NCBI GenBank assembly: GCA_947172415.1
Contig: OX359198.1
Location: 4,061,401 to 4,125,400, forward strand
Length of the DNA stretch: 64,000 bases
Source of the DNA: Chondrosia reniformis
Lineage: Eukaryota > Porifera > Demospongiae > Chondrillida > Chondrillidae
Reading direction: 5' to 3'
Positions 31,950 through 43,480 of this stretch are shown in pieces. The notes under the pieces are model-generated. The model was not told the DNA's origin, did not search any database, and saw nothing but the letters and a program-made list of their open reading frames with translations. Each line of letters starts with the position of its first letter. Position 1 is the stretch's first letter. Made by a program: the position numbers and the translations under genes.

Positions 31950-32850
31950 TTTCACTCATTAATATCCGCTCTAGCTTCATCTTCTTGGTTGGCTGTAACA
32001 TGGTTGAGGACCTCACTAGTGAGGGGTTGGAGCACTGGTTCTAAGCTGACGTCATGGCATACCTATGTTAGGAAGAAGCCTGTGAGAGTCCTGATCTCAT
32101 TGTGACTGATGGTGGGAAAAGCACCACAATGGCAGCTTAGAGAATGGTCGATGGTAAAGTTTTCGCTGCACACACATTTAGAGGGCATCCTTTCAGGTAT
32201 CCAGCCATATCGTAGACTTAATGCATCCCTAAACTCGCTCTTAGATAGTGAAAACCCATATTTCTCTATAGGCAGAGTAGTTAGCCAACTGGATGCCCCC
32301 TTATCTTGAGCAAGTTCCGCTGCTTTAGCTAAATGGTGTGGCAGGTCCAGGAGAGTGGCCTTTTCAACTTCCTGCTTTTTTCTTTCTGACTTGATTGATT
32401 GCTTTAAGTGCCTTTGTTCAGCAGATGAGTGTTCAGTAAAGGAGGGCTGGTGTTGTTGTATCAGATTAACTATAGGGTGGCATATGTCCCATGAAGACTG
32501 GTTAAAGGAGGAGGAGACTTTGGTGAGGTTAGGATTTGCCAAGCCTCCAAGTCAACATGGGAGTGCTAGCAGTTGCAAGAGGGTCGGCTTGTGTGGCTCC
32601 TTCTGATGAAAGGAGTGTTTCACCTTCAATGAAAAGGCTGGAGTCCTTTATATAGGTGTTAGTAAGTACAGTGGTGAGAGATGGACACAAGTGATCGATG
32701 TTGAGGAGGGAAGTTTGATGATTCAGCATGTTAAAGGAATTTGAGGCATCTACAAGTAAGACCGCCTCACATCTAGTGTCTTGGAAGACAGCTCTCATTG
32801 CATGAACTCCAACTTCACAGGCTGCTTCTTTTCCAGCCCACACTTGGGTG
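31950..32850 (-). pseudogene. Satellite-associated LINE, copy 1 (internally deleted)
   Basis: Minus strand. Starts abruptly at the satellite edge near 32850 within the RT domain (AGKEAACEVGVHAMR, then LLVDASNSFNMLNH, a first-Asp motif). It reaches the EGATQADPLA segment and then jumps near 32540 to the late region: SSWLTTLPIEKYGFSLSK, FRDALSLRYGW, the zinc motif CVCSENFTIDHSLSCHCGAF, and ISHNEIRTLTGF. The catalytic part of RT (the FADD-like box) is deleted. Traces continue to about 31950 (ANQEDEARADI), the start of the nuclease-like domain. Confidence 0.8.
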
Positions 32851-32854
32851 GTGC

Positions 32855-33268
32855 CAGCTATCGCAGCATTACCGTAGCTACTGCTGTTACCTTGACTACT
32901 ACAGTTACCGTTCCTACTACCCTTACTGTTACTACTACTGTTACCATAACTACAACAGTTTCCGTGACTACTGCAGTTACTGTAACTACTACCGTTACCG
33001 TGATTACTACTGTTACTGTGACTACTATAGTTACCTTTTCTACTATGATGGCTGTAACTGCTACAGTTACTGAGACTCCAACAGTTACCATAAATTCAAT
33101 GTTACCAGGTCTTCTACCGATACTCTGACTATTACCTTTACCTTGACTACGCTGTTACTGTGACTATTACTGTTACCATGACTATTACCATAAAAGTAAA
33201 CACTTGCGTTACCCTGACCACTGCAGTTCCCATTGTTACTACTCCTGCCATGACTACTACCATTAACT
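32855..33268 (+). repeat. 18-bp satellite array 1, forward orientation
   Basis: Degenerate tandem units of 18 bp close to NNTTACCGTGACTACTAC. All long frames across it (Thr/Val repeats) are by-products of the repeat. It abuts LINE copy 1 on the left. Confidence 0.9.
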
Positions 33269-34130
33269 GTAGTAGTACTGGCAATAGTCACGGTATTGGT
33301 AGTAGTTACAGTAAGAGTGTAGTAATCACTTTTATGGTAGAGCCTACCATAACATTAGTAGACACGTTAACTATAGTAGTCATGGTAAAGGTAGCAGTCA
33401 CAGTAAGAGTAGTAGTGAGGCTAACACCAGTAGTCACAGTAATGGTATTTGTGATGGCAACTGCAGTAGTCACAATAACAGTAGTAGTCGTGGTAAAGTT
33501 AGAAATCATAGTAATGGTAATAGTCACAGTAACAACAATAGTCCTGGTAACTGCAGTATTCACTCTTACAGTAGTAGTTACAGTAACGGTAGTAGTCACC
33601 TTAATTGTAGGTAGTAGTGTCGGAAAAACTATAGTAGTCACGGTAATAGTATATAGTAATCATGGTAATAGTAGTAGTCACCCTAATGGTAGTAATTACA
33701 TTTACTGTAGTAGTAACAGTAACAGTAGTAGTCACGGTAACAGTGTAGTCATGGCAACTGTAGTAATCAAGGTAACTGTAGTGGTCACTTTAACAGCAGT
33801 ACTCATAGTAACTGTAGAGATTATGGAAACAGTTGAAAACACATTACTAGTGGTCGTCATGGTAACAGTAGTAGTCACGGTAATCATGTACTCACAGCAA
33901 TGGGAGTAATCACAGCAACTGGGTAGTAACGGTAACCGGGTAGTCATGTTAGCAGTAGTAGTCGCGGTAATGGTAGTAGCCACTGTATACTGTAGTAGTG
34001 ACGGTAACTGCAGAAGTTATGGAAGCTGTAGTAGTTACAGTAACAGTAATTCTCGCGATAAGTCACATGACAGTACTAGTAGTAATCACTTTAACTGTAT
34101 TAGATATGGTAAAAGTAGATGGGTAATGTT
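33269..34130 (-). repeat. 18-bp satellite array 2, reverse orientation
   Basis: The same unit on the other strand (GTAGTAGTCACGGTAA). Polarity flips within CATTAACTGTAGTAGTA near 33261-33277, making a head-to-head junction with array 1. A 249-codon open frame here is a repeat artefact. Confidence 0.9.
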
Positions 34131-34149
34131 ATGATAAGGGTTGAACTCT

Positions 34150-36330
34150 AGGCTTGAAGAGCATTTGGAGATTCAGTTGGTTCTTTTTCTTGAGTTCATG
34201 GTCAGACATTTCAATCCTGTGGATTTTCTTCAATGACTGATTGTTGGTTCCGGTGTTGGCCTTTGTATTGCCTCTGGTTCCCCGCTAATTTGTGATGTCA
34301 TTTCCTGTGATGTTACTTCCTGTAATGTCATGTCATGTGACTGGAAATTGTTTGTGGAATCCAGTATCCAATTGCTGCTGAGTGAGAGCCCCTGGTCCAG
34401 ATTCATCTCACATTGCTTCCTTGATCCTTCTTCAGTACCTGTTGGCTTCTCTCTCCAACACACTGGCCTGATTCCATGAAATCATGGTTTTTCCAGCCTC
34501 AACAATGTAAATAGCAGAGTACGAGGAGCAAGGGACAGTGTAGGTCACACCCTTGATGTCTTCTGGACTTGCGGCTGTTTAACCCTGGTCAGGATATTCC
34601 TCAGAGACATCTGTTTTATGAAGATAGGTATGATGTTGAGTTTGAAACATATACTTAAAATCTCCTCGGTGAGGCCACAGACATAAGGTATGAACAACTT
34701 GTCTTCAGTCCTCTCATCCATCTCACGGGGTTTGCTGTGGTGGTGTACGGATCTTTGGACAACCTTATCTGGATAACCGTTGGCCCTCAGTACTTCCTTC
34801 ATACCGTATAGCGGGAAAATTTGCCGGGCAATTTATTTGGTGAAATCCCATTTTAACATAATTGCTCCGTAACTATGATGCCATCGTTGTCTTAATTGTT
34901 TATATGGATAATGGTACCGTTACGTTTGAAATCGATAGCTGCATTCACAAATTTGGCGAGCTTCAAACTACTTGCCAAATCGCCAAATTTAATTCCTCAC
35001 CAAATTTTCCCGCTATACGGTATTGTATTTCTCCATGTTAAGGGAAGTTTGGTCAGATCCAATAATCTTTTCAGCTCTGTGTTTGAGGCATTGGGTAATT
35101 ACATTCTTTACTCTTGGGTGGTAGTGTGACAAAAAATGCAGATATCTGTCAGTGTGGGTGGGTTTCCTGTATACAAATGTGTGGAGGTTTCCCTCCTCCT
35201 TTTAGACCATTATATATATCTAGAAAGGTAGGCTTCCATCTTTTCCTTCTCCATGATGAATTGTATGTTCTGGTTCCTCTGGTTGAGGGAAACCAAGAAT
35301 TCATCCAATTTGTCATCCCCATGGTCCCAGATGACAAAGGTATCATCCATGTATCACATCCATACTTCTGGTTTGAGTACAGTGGTGTTTCTTTCAGCAA
35401 ACCTGCTTCGAAGTCCTCCATAAAGATATACGCCACTACTGGGGAAAGGGGAGAACACATGGTGGCACCATCCTTCTGTTAGTAAAATTTGTCCTCAAAC
35501 TTGAAATACATGGTCCGCAGACAAAGTTCTGTCAAGTACTTGATTGTAGATGGTGCAAGGGAAGTTCATTCCTCGAGATAGGGGTCTTTGGTCAGTCTCT
35601 CTTGAATAATCTGTAGAGAAAGGTCAATCAGTACCTTTGTAAAAAGGTTTTCTGCGTCAAAACTTGTCTAAATGTCTTCACAGTTAGTCCTAGACTATTT
35701 ATCACAAAATCCTCTGAGTTCTTAAGATAAGACTGGGTGTTCCCAAATAAGGGTGTCTGAATACCTGCCAAGTACTTGGAGAGGAGGTAGGTTGGAGAGT
35801 TAATGGAGGAAACGATTGTTCTTAAGGGGTTTCCTTCCTTGTGGATCTTGGGAAGTCTGTATAGTTGGAGAGTGGAACTATGTGAGTTCTGTACTTTCCT
35901 TCTGAGTTCTTCACTTATCTAACCTTTCTTTTTAGTGAAAGTAGAGTTAAATGGATCTGCCTTTCTATGTTGCGTATTGGATTCTTCTTGAGTGGTCTGT
36001 AGTTGTCCTCTTGTAGAAGCTCCTCCACTTTCTTGATGTATTCTGGTCTATTTAGGATAACAGTGGCATTCCCTTTGTCTGCTGGTAGGATCACCAACTC
36101 CTGGTCCTTCCTGAGGTCCCCTAGGGCCGGTCTCTGCTTGTAGGTCAGGTGCCCTGTAACGGAACTCATCAAAGTGGCACGGCTGACCCTCCATCACTGG
36201 AGACTGGATCAAGAATCCATTCAATTCTTCTATTGCACAAATCCTAAGCATATCATATATAACCGTTTTGGTTATATAAAAACACTTAATTAAGCACGTG
36301 ATATAATCTCCCATTGTCCTCACACATAAA
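34150..36330 (-). pseudogene. Penelope-like retroelement 1
   Basis: Minus strand, decayed. An N-terminal ELVILPADKGNATVILNR segment (near 36080) is followed by NIERQIHL. The RT has SPLSPVVAYIFMEDFEAG near 35440 and, in another frame, the catalytic YMDDTFVIWD near 35345 preceded by an in-frame stop. A later KEVLRANGYPDKVV helix lies near 34790. Last comes GVTYTVPCSSYSAIYI near 34510-34545, the start of the GIY-YIG endonuclease typical of Penelope-like elements. A MITE (34804-35020) interrupts it. The rest of the GIY-YIG domain is not readable. Confidence 0.8.
34804..35020. mobile_element. MITE with near-perfect inverted termini, TA-flanked
   Basis: 217 bp with the ends CCGTATAGCGGGAAAATTTG and its exact complement, and TA at 34802-34803 and 35021-35022. 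It has no coding capacity. It sits inside Penelope-like element 1, whose protein reads on across the insertion (TWRNT on one side, MKEVLRANGYP on the other). The TA target and CCGTATA ends point to a Tc1/mariner-type source of transposase. Confidence 0.85.
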
Positions 36331-36344
36331 GGTTAGCTGATCCA

Positions 36345-36880
36345 TAACTATAACAAGGATCTAAATGTCATTTTTATACATACGGAAATTACAGTACTGG
36401 GTATTCCAAATAGGACAATAATACTAATAGTAGCTGTTGATGTAATGGAAGATATAGGTTTACGTTCTATCCACTTGGAATGGGCATCAATTTTTATCAG
36501 GAACATGTGACCTAGATATAGACCTGAAGAATTGATATGGATCCTCGTCCATGATTTGGATGGCCTTTCCCATGGCTGCATCGGTGCTACTGGTGGAACT
36601 GGCCAGTACCTCTAGCACCTGAAAGCAGTATGTATCTCTCCAAATTAGCACTCTAATCAGATTGGCTGTCACTGGACAGCATTTGAATTGATCCATCAAC
36701 TGTATGGTTCCAGCTGGAATGGATGTAACCATGGGTTATTGACTCATTGCATCCGCATTTCCTTGCAATAAGGTATCAATATCACACCAGTAACCGGGCG
36801 CCCACATGGGAGGCCAATCGTACTTGACTATATTCTTCCCTTTTCGTACTTATGAGGTCTTCCATTAGGCACTAATCACA
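36345..36880 (-). pseudogene. Gypsy RNase H-integrase fragment
   Basis: The minus-strand translation shows a 'NADAMSQ' RNase H end near 36745, then SCC-like linker sequence (FKCCPVTANLIRV). The integrase core start follows near 36480-36550: RIHINSSGLYLGHMFLIKID, then AHSKWIERKPIS. In functional relatives the first of these contains the catalytic Asp (IDFAGP), here INSSG. No LTRs found. It is a different lineage from Gypsy 1 and 2 and similar in style to 41064-42250. Confidence 0.65.
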
Positions 36881-37069
36881 ATATGTTTCAGATCAAGCCA
36901 TTAACAGACTCCCGTTGTAACCATAGAATCTCTACGTGATTTGTATGTACGTTTACGGTACGACTGTGGGGCGATTATCTGCAAAGTAGAGCAAATACAT
37001 TTTCTGCTAGTCCCTACTTTCTGTCCCCTCGCAATTGTTGATGGCGGGGTGGGTAGGGGATAGCATGCC

Positions 37070-37158
37070 AAACTATAGTTAAGGTAACTGCAGTAGTCAT
37101 GGAAATGGTAGTAATCACATATATGGTAGTACTTACTGTATTGGTAGTAGGAAGTGGA
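37070..37158 (-). repeat. 18-bp satellite array 3, reverse orientation
   Basis: A short block of GTAGTAATCACATATATGG-type units directly before LINE copy 2. Confidence 0.75.
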
Positions 37159-37159
37159 G

Positions 37160-38502
37160 AAATTGAATGAATGGAAGGCACAACACAAGGGGACCCCTTG
37201 GCAGTGGCCATTTACGCTCTGGCCATTACCCCACAGCAGTTGAGAACAATAAATCCAGAAGCCAATCAAGTGTGGTTTACCAACGATGCGACATGTGCTG
37301 GTACCTGTACACAACTGAGAACCTGGTGGGAAAATCTATCTTTAAGTGGATCCACCTTCGGATATCATCCCAATGGTTCCAAAACACATCTAGTGGTGAA
37401 ACAAGAACATGAGGAAAGGGCCAGACAGATATTTAGAGACACTGACATACAAATCTTCATTCATGGGAAACGCTACTTAGGTGCTGTTCTCGATTCCAGG
37501 ACTTTTACCAAGGAATATGTCCGTGACAAAGTACAAGGTTGGGTCCAGAAGATATCTCACCTATCTGAAATAGCCATCTCCCAGCCACATGCTGCCATCA
37601 AGAAAGACATACAGCATAAGAATAGACAGAAGCCGTATAAGAAGGCCAAAGAGGTATACGATCAACTCTCCCCCCCCATCTGCAGCGTGCAGTTGACCTG
37701 GCCAAAGAGAAAGGATCTTCTTCCTGGCTGACGGTCACTCCATTGGAAGAGCATGGATTCTACCTAAACAAGGGTGAATTTCGAGATGCACAATGCCTAA
37801 GATATGGATGGACCCTAAACAACCCTCCCCAAAATGCAACTGTGGAACAGCGGTCACTGTTGATCATGCCATGATATGTCCAATGGGTAGCTTTCCGACC
37901 ATCCACAACAATGAGATCCGTGACATCACTGCCTCATTGCTCACTGAGGTATGCCACAATGTTGCCACAGAACTTCCCTTACAGCCACTGACAGGCGAAA
38001 CGTTTCATCTACGTTCAGTTAATGTTGCAGATGGTGCTCGCCCAGACATCCGTGCCAGGGTATTTGGTGCAAAGCTCAGGATGCATACTTTGACATACAG
38101 GTTTTTCACCCAAACGCACCCAGCAACCGTTCCTCCTCATTGGCAACTGCATACAAGAAGCATGAGGCTGAAACGAAAAGAGAATATGCCCAGCACTTAC
38201 GGGATGTTGAACATGGAGTATTTACACTCATTGTCCTCTCCACTGTAGGAAGTATGGGAAGGGAAGCAACCATTTTCTACAAGAGGCTGGCAGACCTGGT
38301 CGCAGAGAAGCAGCAAAGGCCATATGCCCTTGTCATGAATTGGTTGAGATGCCGTCTGTCATTTGCTATACTTAGATCCGACATCATGTGCATCCGAGGA
38401 AGTCCTTCCTCTCTACATCCCCAATCTGTGAGGTGGACATATCTTTTGCTGCCTCTGAGAGACGCATCTCAACAAATCATTGACAATACTATAGATTTGT
38501 AG
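37160..38502 (+). pseudogene. Satellite-associated LINE, copy 2 (5'-truncated)
   Basis: Begins at the satellite edge inside the RT domain: GTTQGDPLAVAIYALAI, then QVWFTNDATCAG (the catalytic box, with Asn for the first Asp of the usual FADDA), GSTFGYHPNGSKTHLVV, and KRYLGAVLDSRTFTKEYV. A deletion and frameshift near 37610-37730 remove the thumb. The C-terminal region follows: FRDAQCLRYGW, zinc motif CNCGTAVTVDHAMICPMGSF, HNNEIRDITASLLTEVCHNV, then ADGARPDIRARVF (nuclease-like), then a frameshift near 38130 to EHGVFTLIVLSTVGSMGREA and a stop at 38502. A 3' untranslated stretch of 150 bp ends with AATAAA near 38654, right where satellite resumes. Confidence 0.85.
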
Positions 38503-38654
38503 CTTTGTTTTTTAAATACACTGTCAAAATCCACCACGTATTAATAATCTCTTGTAGATGAGCAATTAGGCAGTTTATAAATCTTCTTTTGAATGTATAG
38601 AATCACTTCACTATTTTAACTCATATGTTGTAACTCTATTGCATTTATTATAAA

Positions 38655-39000
38655 ATAAAGTCACGTTAACAGTAGTAGTCAGGGTAAATGGTAGAAGACA
38701 TAATAAATGTGGCAGTCACACTAATGGTAATATGTACAGAGGGTGATTGTAGTAGTCACGTTAATGTTTATATTTACTCACATTAACGTTAGTACTCACT
38801 GTAAGCATAATAGTCACATTTACAGTAGTTGTCCCTGTAATTGTAGTTTTCACTGTAACGGTAGCAGTCACGGTAACGCGTTTTTCATGGTAACAATAGT
38901 ATATAGACATGGTAATGATGGTTGTCACAGTTACCCTAGTAGTCAGGGTAAGGGTAGTACTCACAGTGACAGTAGCAGTCATGGATAGGGTAGTAGTCAA
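38655..39000 (-). repeat. 18-bp satellite array 4, reverse orientation
   Basis: GTTAACAGTAGTAGTCAGGG onward, continuing the polarity of array 3 across LINE copy 2. This suggests the LINE split one array. Confidence 0.85.
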
Positions 39001-39524
39001 GAATCCTTCACCGGTCAGGTTACAGAAAACTGCTCCCTGTCGTGAGTCAATTTAGTGGCTCAACGTTAAAAGTCGCTTTATCAGAGAGTACGGTAGTACT
39101 CTATATGTAGGGATGGTTCTGGTTTTTTTGTGTTTCCTGTACAATTGTATAGGAGTGTAATTCCAAAATATATAGGCTGAAAACTGCCGAAACAAGGCTA
39201 TGTAGTACTTTATATAGTAAAGCCACGCTATAAACAGGCCTTGAAGGTAAGCGACTGTGTTCCACAAATGAACAAACTTTGAAATCTTCTAGATAATCTA
39301 AATTTTCTGCAATGCATTCTTTTGAAAGAGTGAAAGCGATAACGTCACTATTGAATTTGACGGTTTTCATGGCCTCAGAGTCAAAGCTTCCATAAAATAG
39401 CCATTTAAAGATGTCACATTCAGTCAAAGAAGGCAAAACAAAAATTATAACAAATATCTAATTCATAGCTCATACTCCATAAAAAATACAGGAACTATAA
39501 ATATTTTTATGAAGAATTGAATAT
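39001..39524. other. Non-coding stretch with R1-like terminus
   Basis: TACGGTAGTACTCTATATG near 39089 resembles the terminus of repeat R1. A 111-codon minus-strand frame (39101-39436) has no recognisable motif, and I do not regard it as a gene. Confidence 0.4.
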
Positions 39525-40040
39525 GTAGGGATGGCACAAAAAGCACAAAAACAAGAAAGGGAAGCAAAGCATTAACTATGCAGCAAGGGGTTGCAATATA
39601 TTCCTACATCAGGCTGCATTTTGTATGGTGTGCTTCCCACTATAAAATGCATGGTGTCTACTCCCGTGTATATAGATATATACCACCATACAGGTAGCCT
39701 TTGTCATTCCCTGCAAACAAATGTTTTATTCCTTTTGGCCATTTAAATTTTACACATAGCATATGTCTAACAAAATTTTCACGTCCTACTTCCCTATACA
39801 TATGCAGCCTTTATGCTTACTGATAATTTCACTGCTTGTCATTGTGTGGAGTATACATGTTAGGGGGACTGAAGCTTCATTTTCCCTAGTTCCTATGTCA
39901 ATTTTGCCAGATGTCAGGAAATGTTGCCACACCCTTACCTCTACCTATTATTCATGCACAGCTAATGCTTCACTGTGTAACATCCCTTTCTTGTTTCTTG
40001 TTTCTGTGCTTTTTGTGCCATCCCTATATCTTCACTATTT
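39525..40040. repeat. MITE-like inverted repeat unit
   Basis: TAGGGATGGCACAAAAAGCAC near 39528 is the complement of GTGCTTTTTGTGCCATCCCTA near 40006, followed on both sides by AAACAAGAAAGGG and its complement. The unit is about 510 bp with no protein. Confidence 0.6.
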
Positions 40041-40423
40041 TGTAGAAAAGTGTTAATATTTCTTAATCCTGTAAATGAAGCATCTACAAACCTAGCTACC
40101 TTCACTAGCAAATTTCTAAATTTAAAGTAGATTTAAACTCATAATCTGATAAGTTGACAAGATTTCGACTTAAATATTACCGTAAAGATGCCACCATTTT
40201 ATTTTTCAAGACGTAAATACTTTTGTAGAATGTCAGTATTACTCTCATGTTCTTGCGCTTACTAAATATTTAAATAGCCTATATATCTCCCTGAATATTT
40301 ATAATATCGGTTTAACACTTTAAAATTGATTGTATGATAAACATTTTAACAATAAGCTGGAAACGGTTTGGCAAAAAATCGTAACTCGACCGTTGAAGGG
40401 TTAACTGGAATACTACTTTATTC

Positions 40424-40495
40424 ATGATTACTACACTTACTGTGAGTGCAACTGTTGCCACGATAACTACTATTACCCTGACTACTGTGCCATTG
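40424..40495 (+). repeat. 18-bp satellite array 5, forward orientation
   Basis: A short block (ATTACTACACTTACTGTGAG...CTGACTACTGTGCC) that ends next to the left LTR of Gypsy 3. Confidence 0.7.
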
Positions 40496-40506
40496 GGTTA
40501 TCTTCA

Positions 40507-40694
40507 TACAAAAAGAATCGCAACTCGCACAAGTAGTTCACTTGTATTCAATAATATAATGATCTTACAAAAAGAACAGACAAACACTATTGTTCTCAAA
40601 AGAAAGTTACATCATTCTTATAGTTAACTATAGCTTAATAATAAACAGTTATTATAGCTAGCCATATATGTAGTTCTAGATAAATCATGCCACA
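40507..40694 (-). repeat. Gypsy 3, 3' LTR
   Basis: TACAAAAAGAATCGCAACTC...GATAAATCATGCCACA, matching 42337-42526 with a number of substitutions and small indels, so older than Gypsy 1 and 2. Confidence 0.75.
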
Positions 40695-41063
40695 TCTCCT
40701 TTTCTCCAATAAGCGAGACGGTCAGGAGGGCCAATGAAAATTTGTTTGTGAGAATGAGTATTGTGGCTTCGCATGTCTTGAGTTTCTAGGCCATCATCGT
40801 TTGGTGCATTGGCTTCTGCTCTCACATTTAAAGGAAGGTGGTTTCTTCTAACTTTCCACTAGGGATTTCAACCAGGTAAGAAGGAGGTATATCACTGTAA
40901 CTAACTGTATCACAGGTTCTGGCACCTGTTTATCTTTGGTGCGCAACCATACAGCTTGTACATCCAACAGAGGGTCCAGGGCTCTTGTACAATGTCGAAT
41001 ATCATAGTTATCTTTTTGCTTCTTCTTGAATTGAATATCTCTAAACTAAAAAGAATATAGATA

Positions 41064-42250
41064 TTACCACTGAGGTACTAGATTGAGTGTGGGTTGAGGA
41101 ATATCAGTATGCAACTTCTTTTCCATGAGCAGTTCTGCTGGACTAAGTCCACACCAGGGGAGAGGTGTTGTCCTATAACTAAGCAGAGCCATGTAAGAGT
41201 CAGATAGCTTATCTAAAAGGGATTTGACAGTCTTCACAGATCTCTCTGCTAACCCATTGCTTTGGGGATAATGTGTGCTGCTTGTGATGTACTGAAATCC
41301 ATATTGGTCGGCAAATTCTTGCATATCTTTATAAGTGTATTGTGGACTATTGTCCAAAATAGGAACAGCTGGGATTCCATACAGTGAAAATAAAGCCTTG
41401 AGACTAGCAGTGATCTCCTTCGATGCAATACTGTTCATCTGTTGAACTTCAGTGTATCTGGAAATGTAATTGACAATGACCAGGTAAGCTTTTCCGTGAA
41501 GCGCGAAAAGATCTGTGTCTCTCTTCTCCCAAGGAAATTTTGGTAGTGAGGAGAAGATCATGGCTTTCCTATGAGGTGTAGCAGCAGGAGGTTACTGTGT
41601 TTTTTTCTGAATGCACACTTTTCCTGATTAAGTGTCATTCTATTAGCTATGATTTTCTGGAGTAACCCATGTAGCTTTTGTTGTACTACACTTGGTTGTC
41701 TCCGAAAATCAGTATGTTTTCCATATGGTATAATACTCCTTCCTTACCTCCCCAAAAGTTTATTCATCTGCTTCTAGAAGTGCTCTGGTGCGTTGCTAAT
41801 TCCAAAAGGTAGCCTGTTTATCTGACATTTCCCAAAAGGTGTTATGAAAGTAGTAAAGTGGTATGAATATTTTGCCAAGGGGTATCTGCCAGAATCCTGA
41901 GTTGGCATCAAGCTTGCTGAAAATAGTTGCTCCAGTCAGTTTAGCTAGGGTATCTTCCACTGTAGGTAAAAGATGGACCTCCCTTAAAACAATTTCATTC
42001 AGTGGACGAAAATCAACACAGATGCTAATAGCTCCTGACTTCTTAGGAAAACCTACCATCCCTGCACACCATTCTGTTGGTTCATTGACTTTAGCAATGA
42101 CTACAAGTGCTTCCTTCCATTCGTTGAAGTTCTGTTTGTACCTTTTTAAAAGAGGTAATGGAACATCCCTTGGTGTAAAGAGTGCAAATGGCTTATATAG
42201 CATCTGGATTCAATCTGAATTCATATTCATTAGGAAATGTACCTAGTGCA
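41064..42250 (-). pseudogene. Gypsy 3 pol remnants (RT start and integrase)
   Basis: The upstream part (41796-42203) is the beginning of RT: KPFALFTPRDVPLPL, EPTEWCAGMVGFPKKSG, ICVDFRPLNE, TIFSKLDANSGFWQIPLG (the first catalytic Asp). The rest of RT, RNase H and the integrase zinc finger are missing. The downstream part (41064-41561) is the integrase core: VNYISRYTEVQQM, ILDNSPQYTYKDM (second Asp), YPQSNGLAERSVKTVK (Glu). The lineage is like the K02A2.6-type elements common in marine invertebrates. Confidence 0.8.
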
Positions 42251-42336
42251 GAACAGGACCGGGTATTGCTCTGGAATGGTTTCCTTCCCTATACTAACAG
42301 CTTGAGCCAGCAATTGCAATCATCATTTCATCATTT

Positions 42337-42526
42337 TACAAAAAGAACCGCAGCTCGCACAAGTAGTTCACTTGTATTCAATACTAAAACGATGTTACAA
42401 AAAATGGAGAAAGACTAATGTTCTGTAACAGAAGTTACATCATTCTTATAGTTAACTATTGTTTAATAATGAACAGTTGTTATAGCTAGCAATATATATA
42501 TGTATATAGTTCTAGATCATGCCACA
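42337..42526 (-). repeat. Gypsy 3, 5' LTR
   Basis: Direct repeat of 40507-40694. Satellite units follow at once (ACTACTGGGGTTACAATG). Confidence 0.75.
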
Positions 42527-43480
42527 ACTACTGGGGTTACAATGACTACCATCGTTACCGTGTCTACTACCATTTCCATGAGGATTGCCATTACCGTGAC
42601 TATTACCGTTACCATTTATATATAGTACAGGAAATTAATTAATACCGTTACACTCCCTACTTCAGCTACTGCTACTACTACAGTTACCTTGACTACTGCC
42701 ATTACCATGACTGCTGCATTTAGAGTCACTACCACTCTCAGTGCTTCTAATATTGTTATCATGTCAACTATAGTTACTGAGATTAGTGCATATACTGTGA
42801 TTACAACCATTTACACTTACTACTAATGTTACTATATATTGCAGTTACGGTCATTACTATCATTACTGTCACTACTACTTACTTACTGTGACTACTATGG
42901 TTAGCTTGACAACTCTTGTTACCGTGACTGCTACTGTTACTATGACTACTATTGTTTCCGTGACTACTACAGGTAACGTGACTACTACTGTTACTGTTAC
43001 TACTACAGATACTGTGACAACCCTCATTACCCTGACTACTACCTTTACTGTGACTACTACCTTTACTGTGACTACTACAGTTACCTTGAGAATTGTAGTT
43101 AACCTAAATGTTATTACTATTACCCTGGCTCTTATTGTAACCCTGATTATTTGATTACTACCATTACAGTGACCACTGCAGCTGCAGTGACTAACCGTAA
43201 CTACTACTCTAAATGGGACTACTGCCATTAACGTTATTACTAACGTTATTGTGATTACTACCATCTCAATGACTTCTGCAGTTACCGTCACTACTTATGT
43301 GATGTCTCTCCTTACCGTTACTGCTACTACTCCCATAACTACTACAGTTTCTGTCAGTACTGCAGTTGCTATCACTGCTACTTTAACCGTTATTACTACT
43401 GTTACCATGACTAGTACAGATTCCATTACTCTCTTAGAAAATGTGGCTGCCTATGATGGCTGCAGTTGCTCAATCACTTG
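42527..43480 (+). repeat. 18-bp satellite array 6, forward orientation
   Basis: The clearest 18-bp phasing in the window lies near 42955-43090, where TTACTGTGACTACTACCT repeats in register. It is interrupted near 42620-42650 by an AT-rich patch. Ends where LINE copy 4 begins. Confidence 0.9.

Larger units (their letters stand above)
40507..42526 (-). mobile_element. Ty3/Gypsy element 3, internally deleted
   Basis: Two direct repeats of about 188 bp (40507-40694 and 42337-42526) bracket Gypsy pol fragments on the minus strand. A purine tract (complement of 40695-40705, GGAGAAAAGGAGA) precedes the 3' LTR. Most of RT, all of RNase H, and gag are missing. Satellite flanks both ends, so it landed in an array. 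No clear target duplication was found. One LTR end reads TGTGGCATG, while the other (..TTTTTGTA) lacks the usual CA, so the LTR edge may be misplaced. Confidence 0.75.

Noticed and set aside
33160..33909. A 249-codon open frame and other long Thr/Val- or Ser/His/Asn-rich frames across 32.8-64 kb
   Set aside because: They are produced by the 18-bp satellite, whose unit length is a multiple of three and which has no stops in some frames on both strands. Composition is purely repeat-driven and there is no start context or domain.
39101..39436. 111-codon minus-strand frame near 39.1-39.4 kb
   Set aside because: No motif, no plausible neighbours, and it begins beside an R1-like terminus; probably chance.
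40507..42526. Target-site duplication for Gypsy 3
   Set aside because: The flanks are satellite on both sides and similar by default, so no duplication can be told apart from repeat identity.
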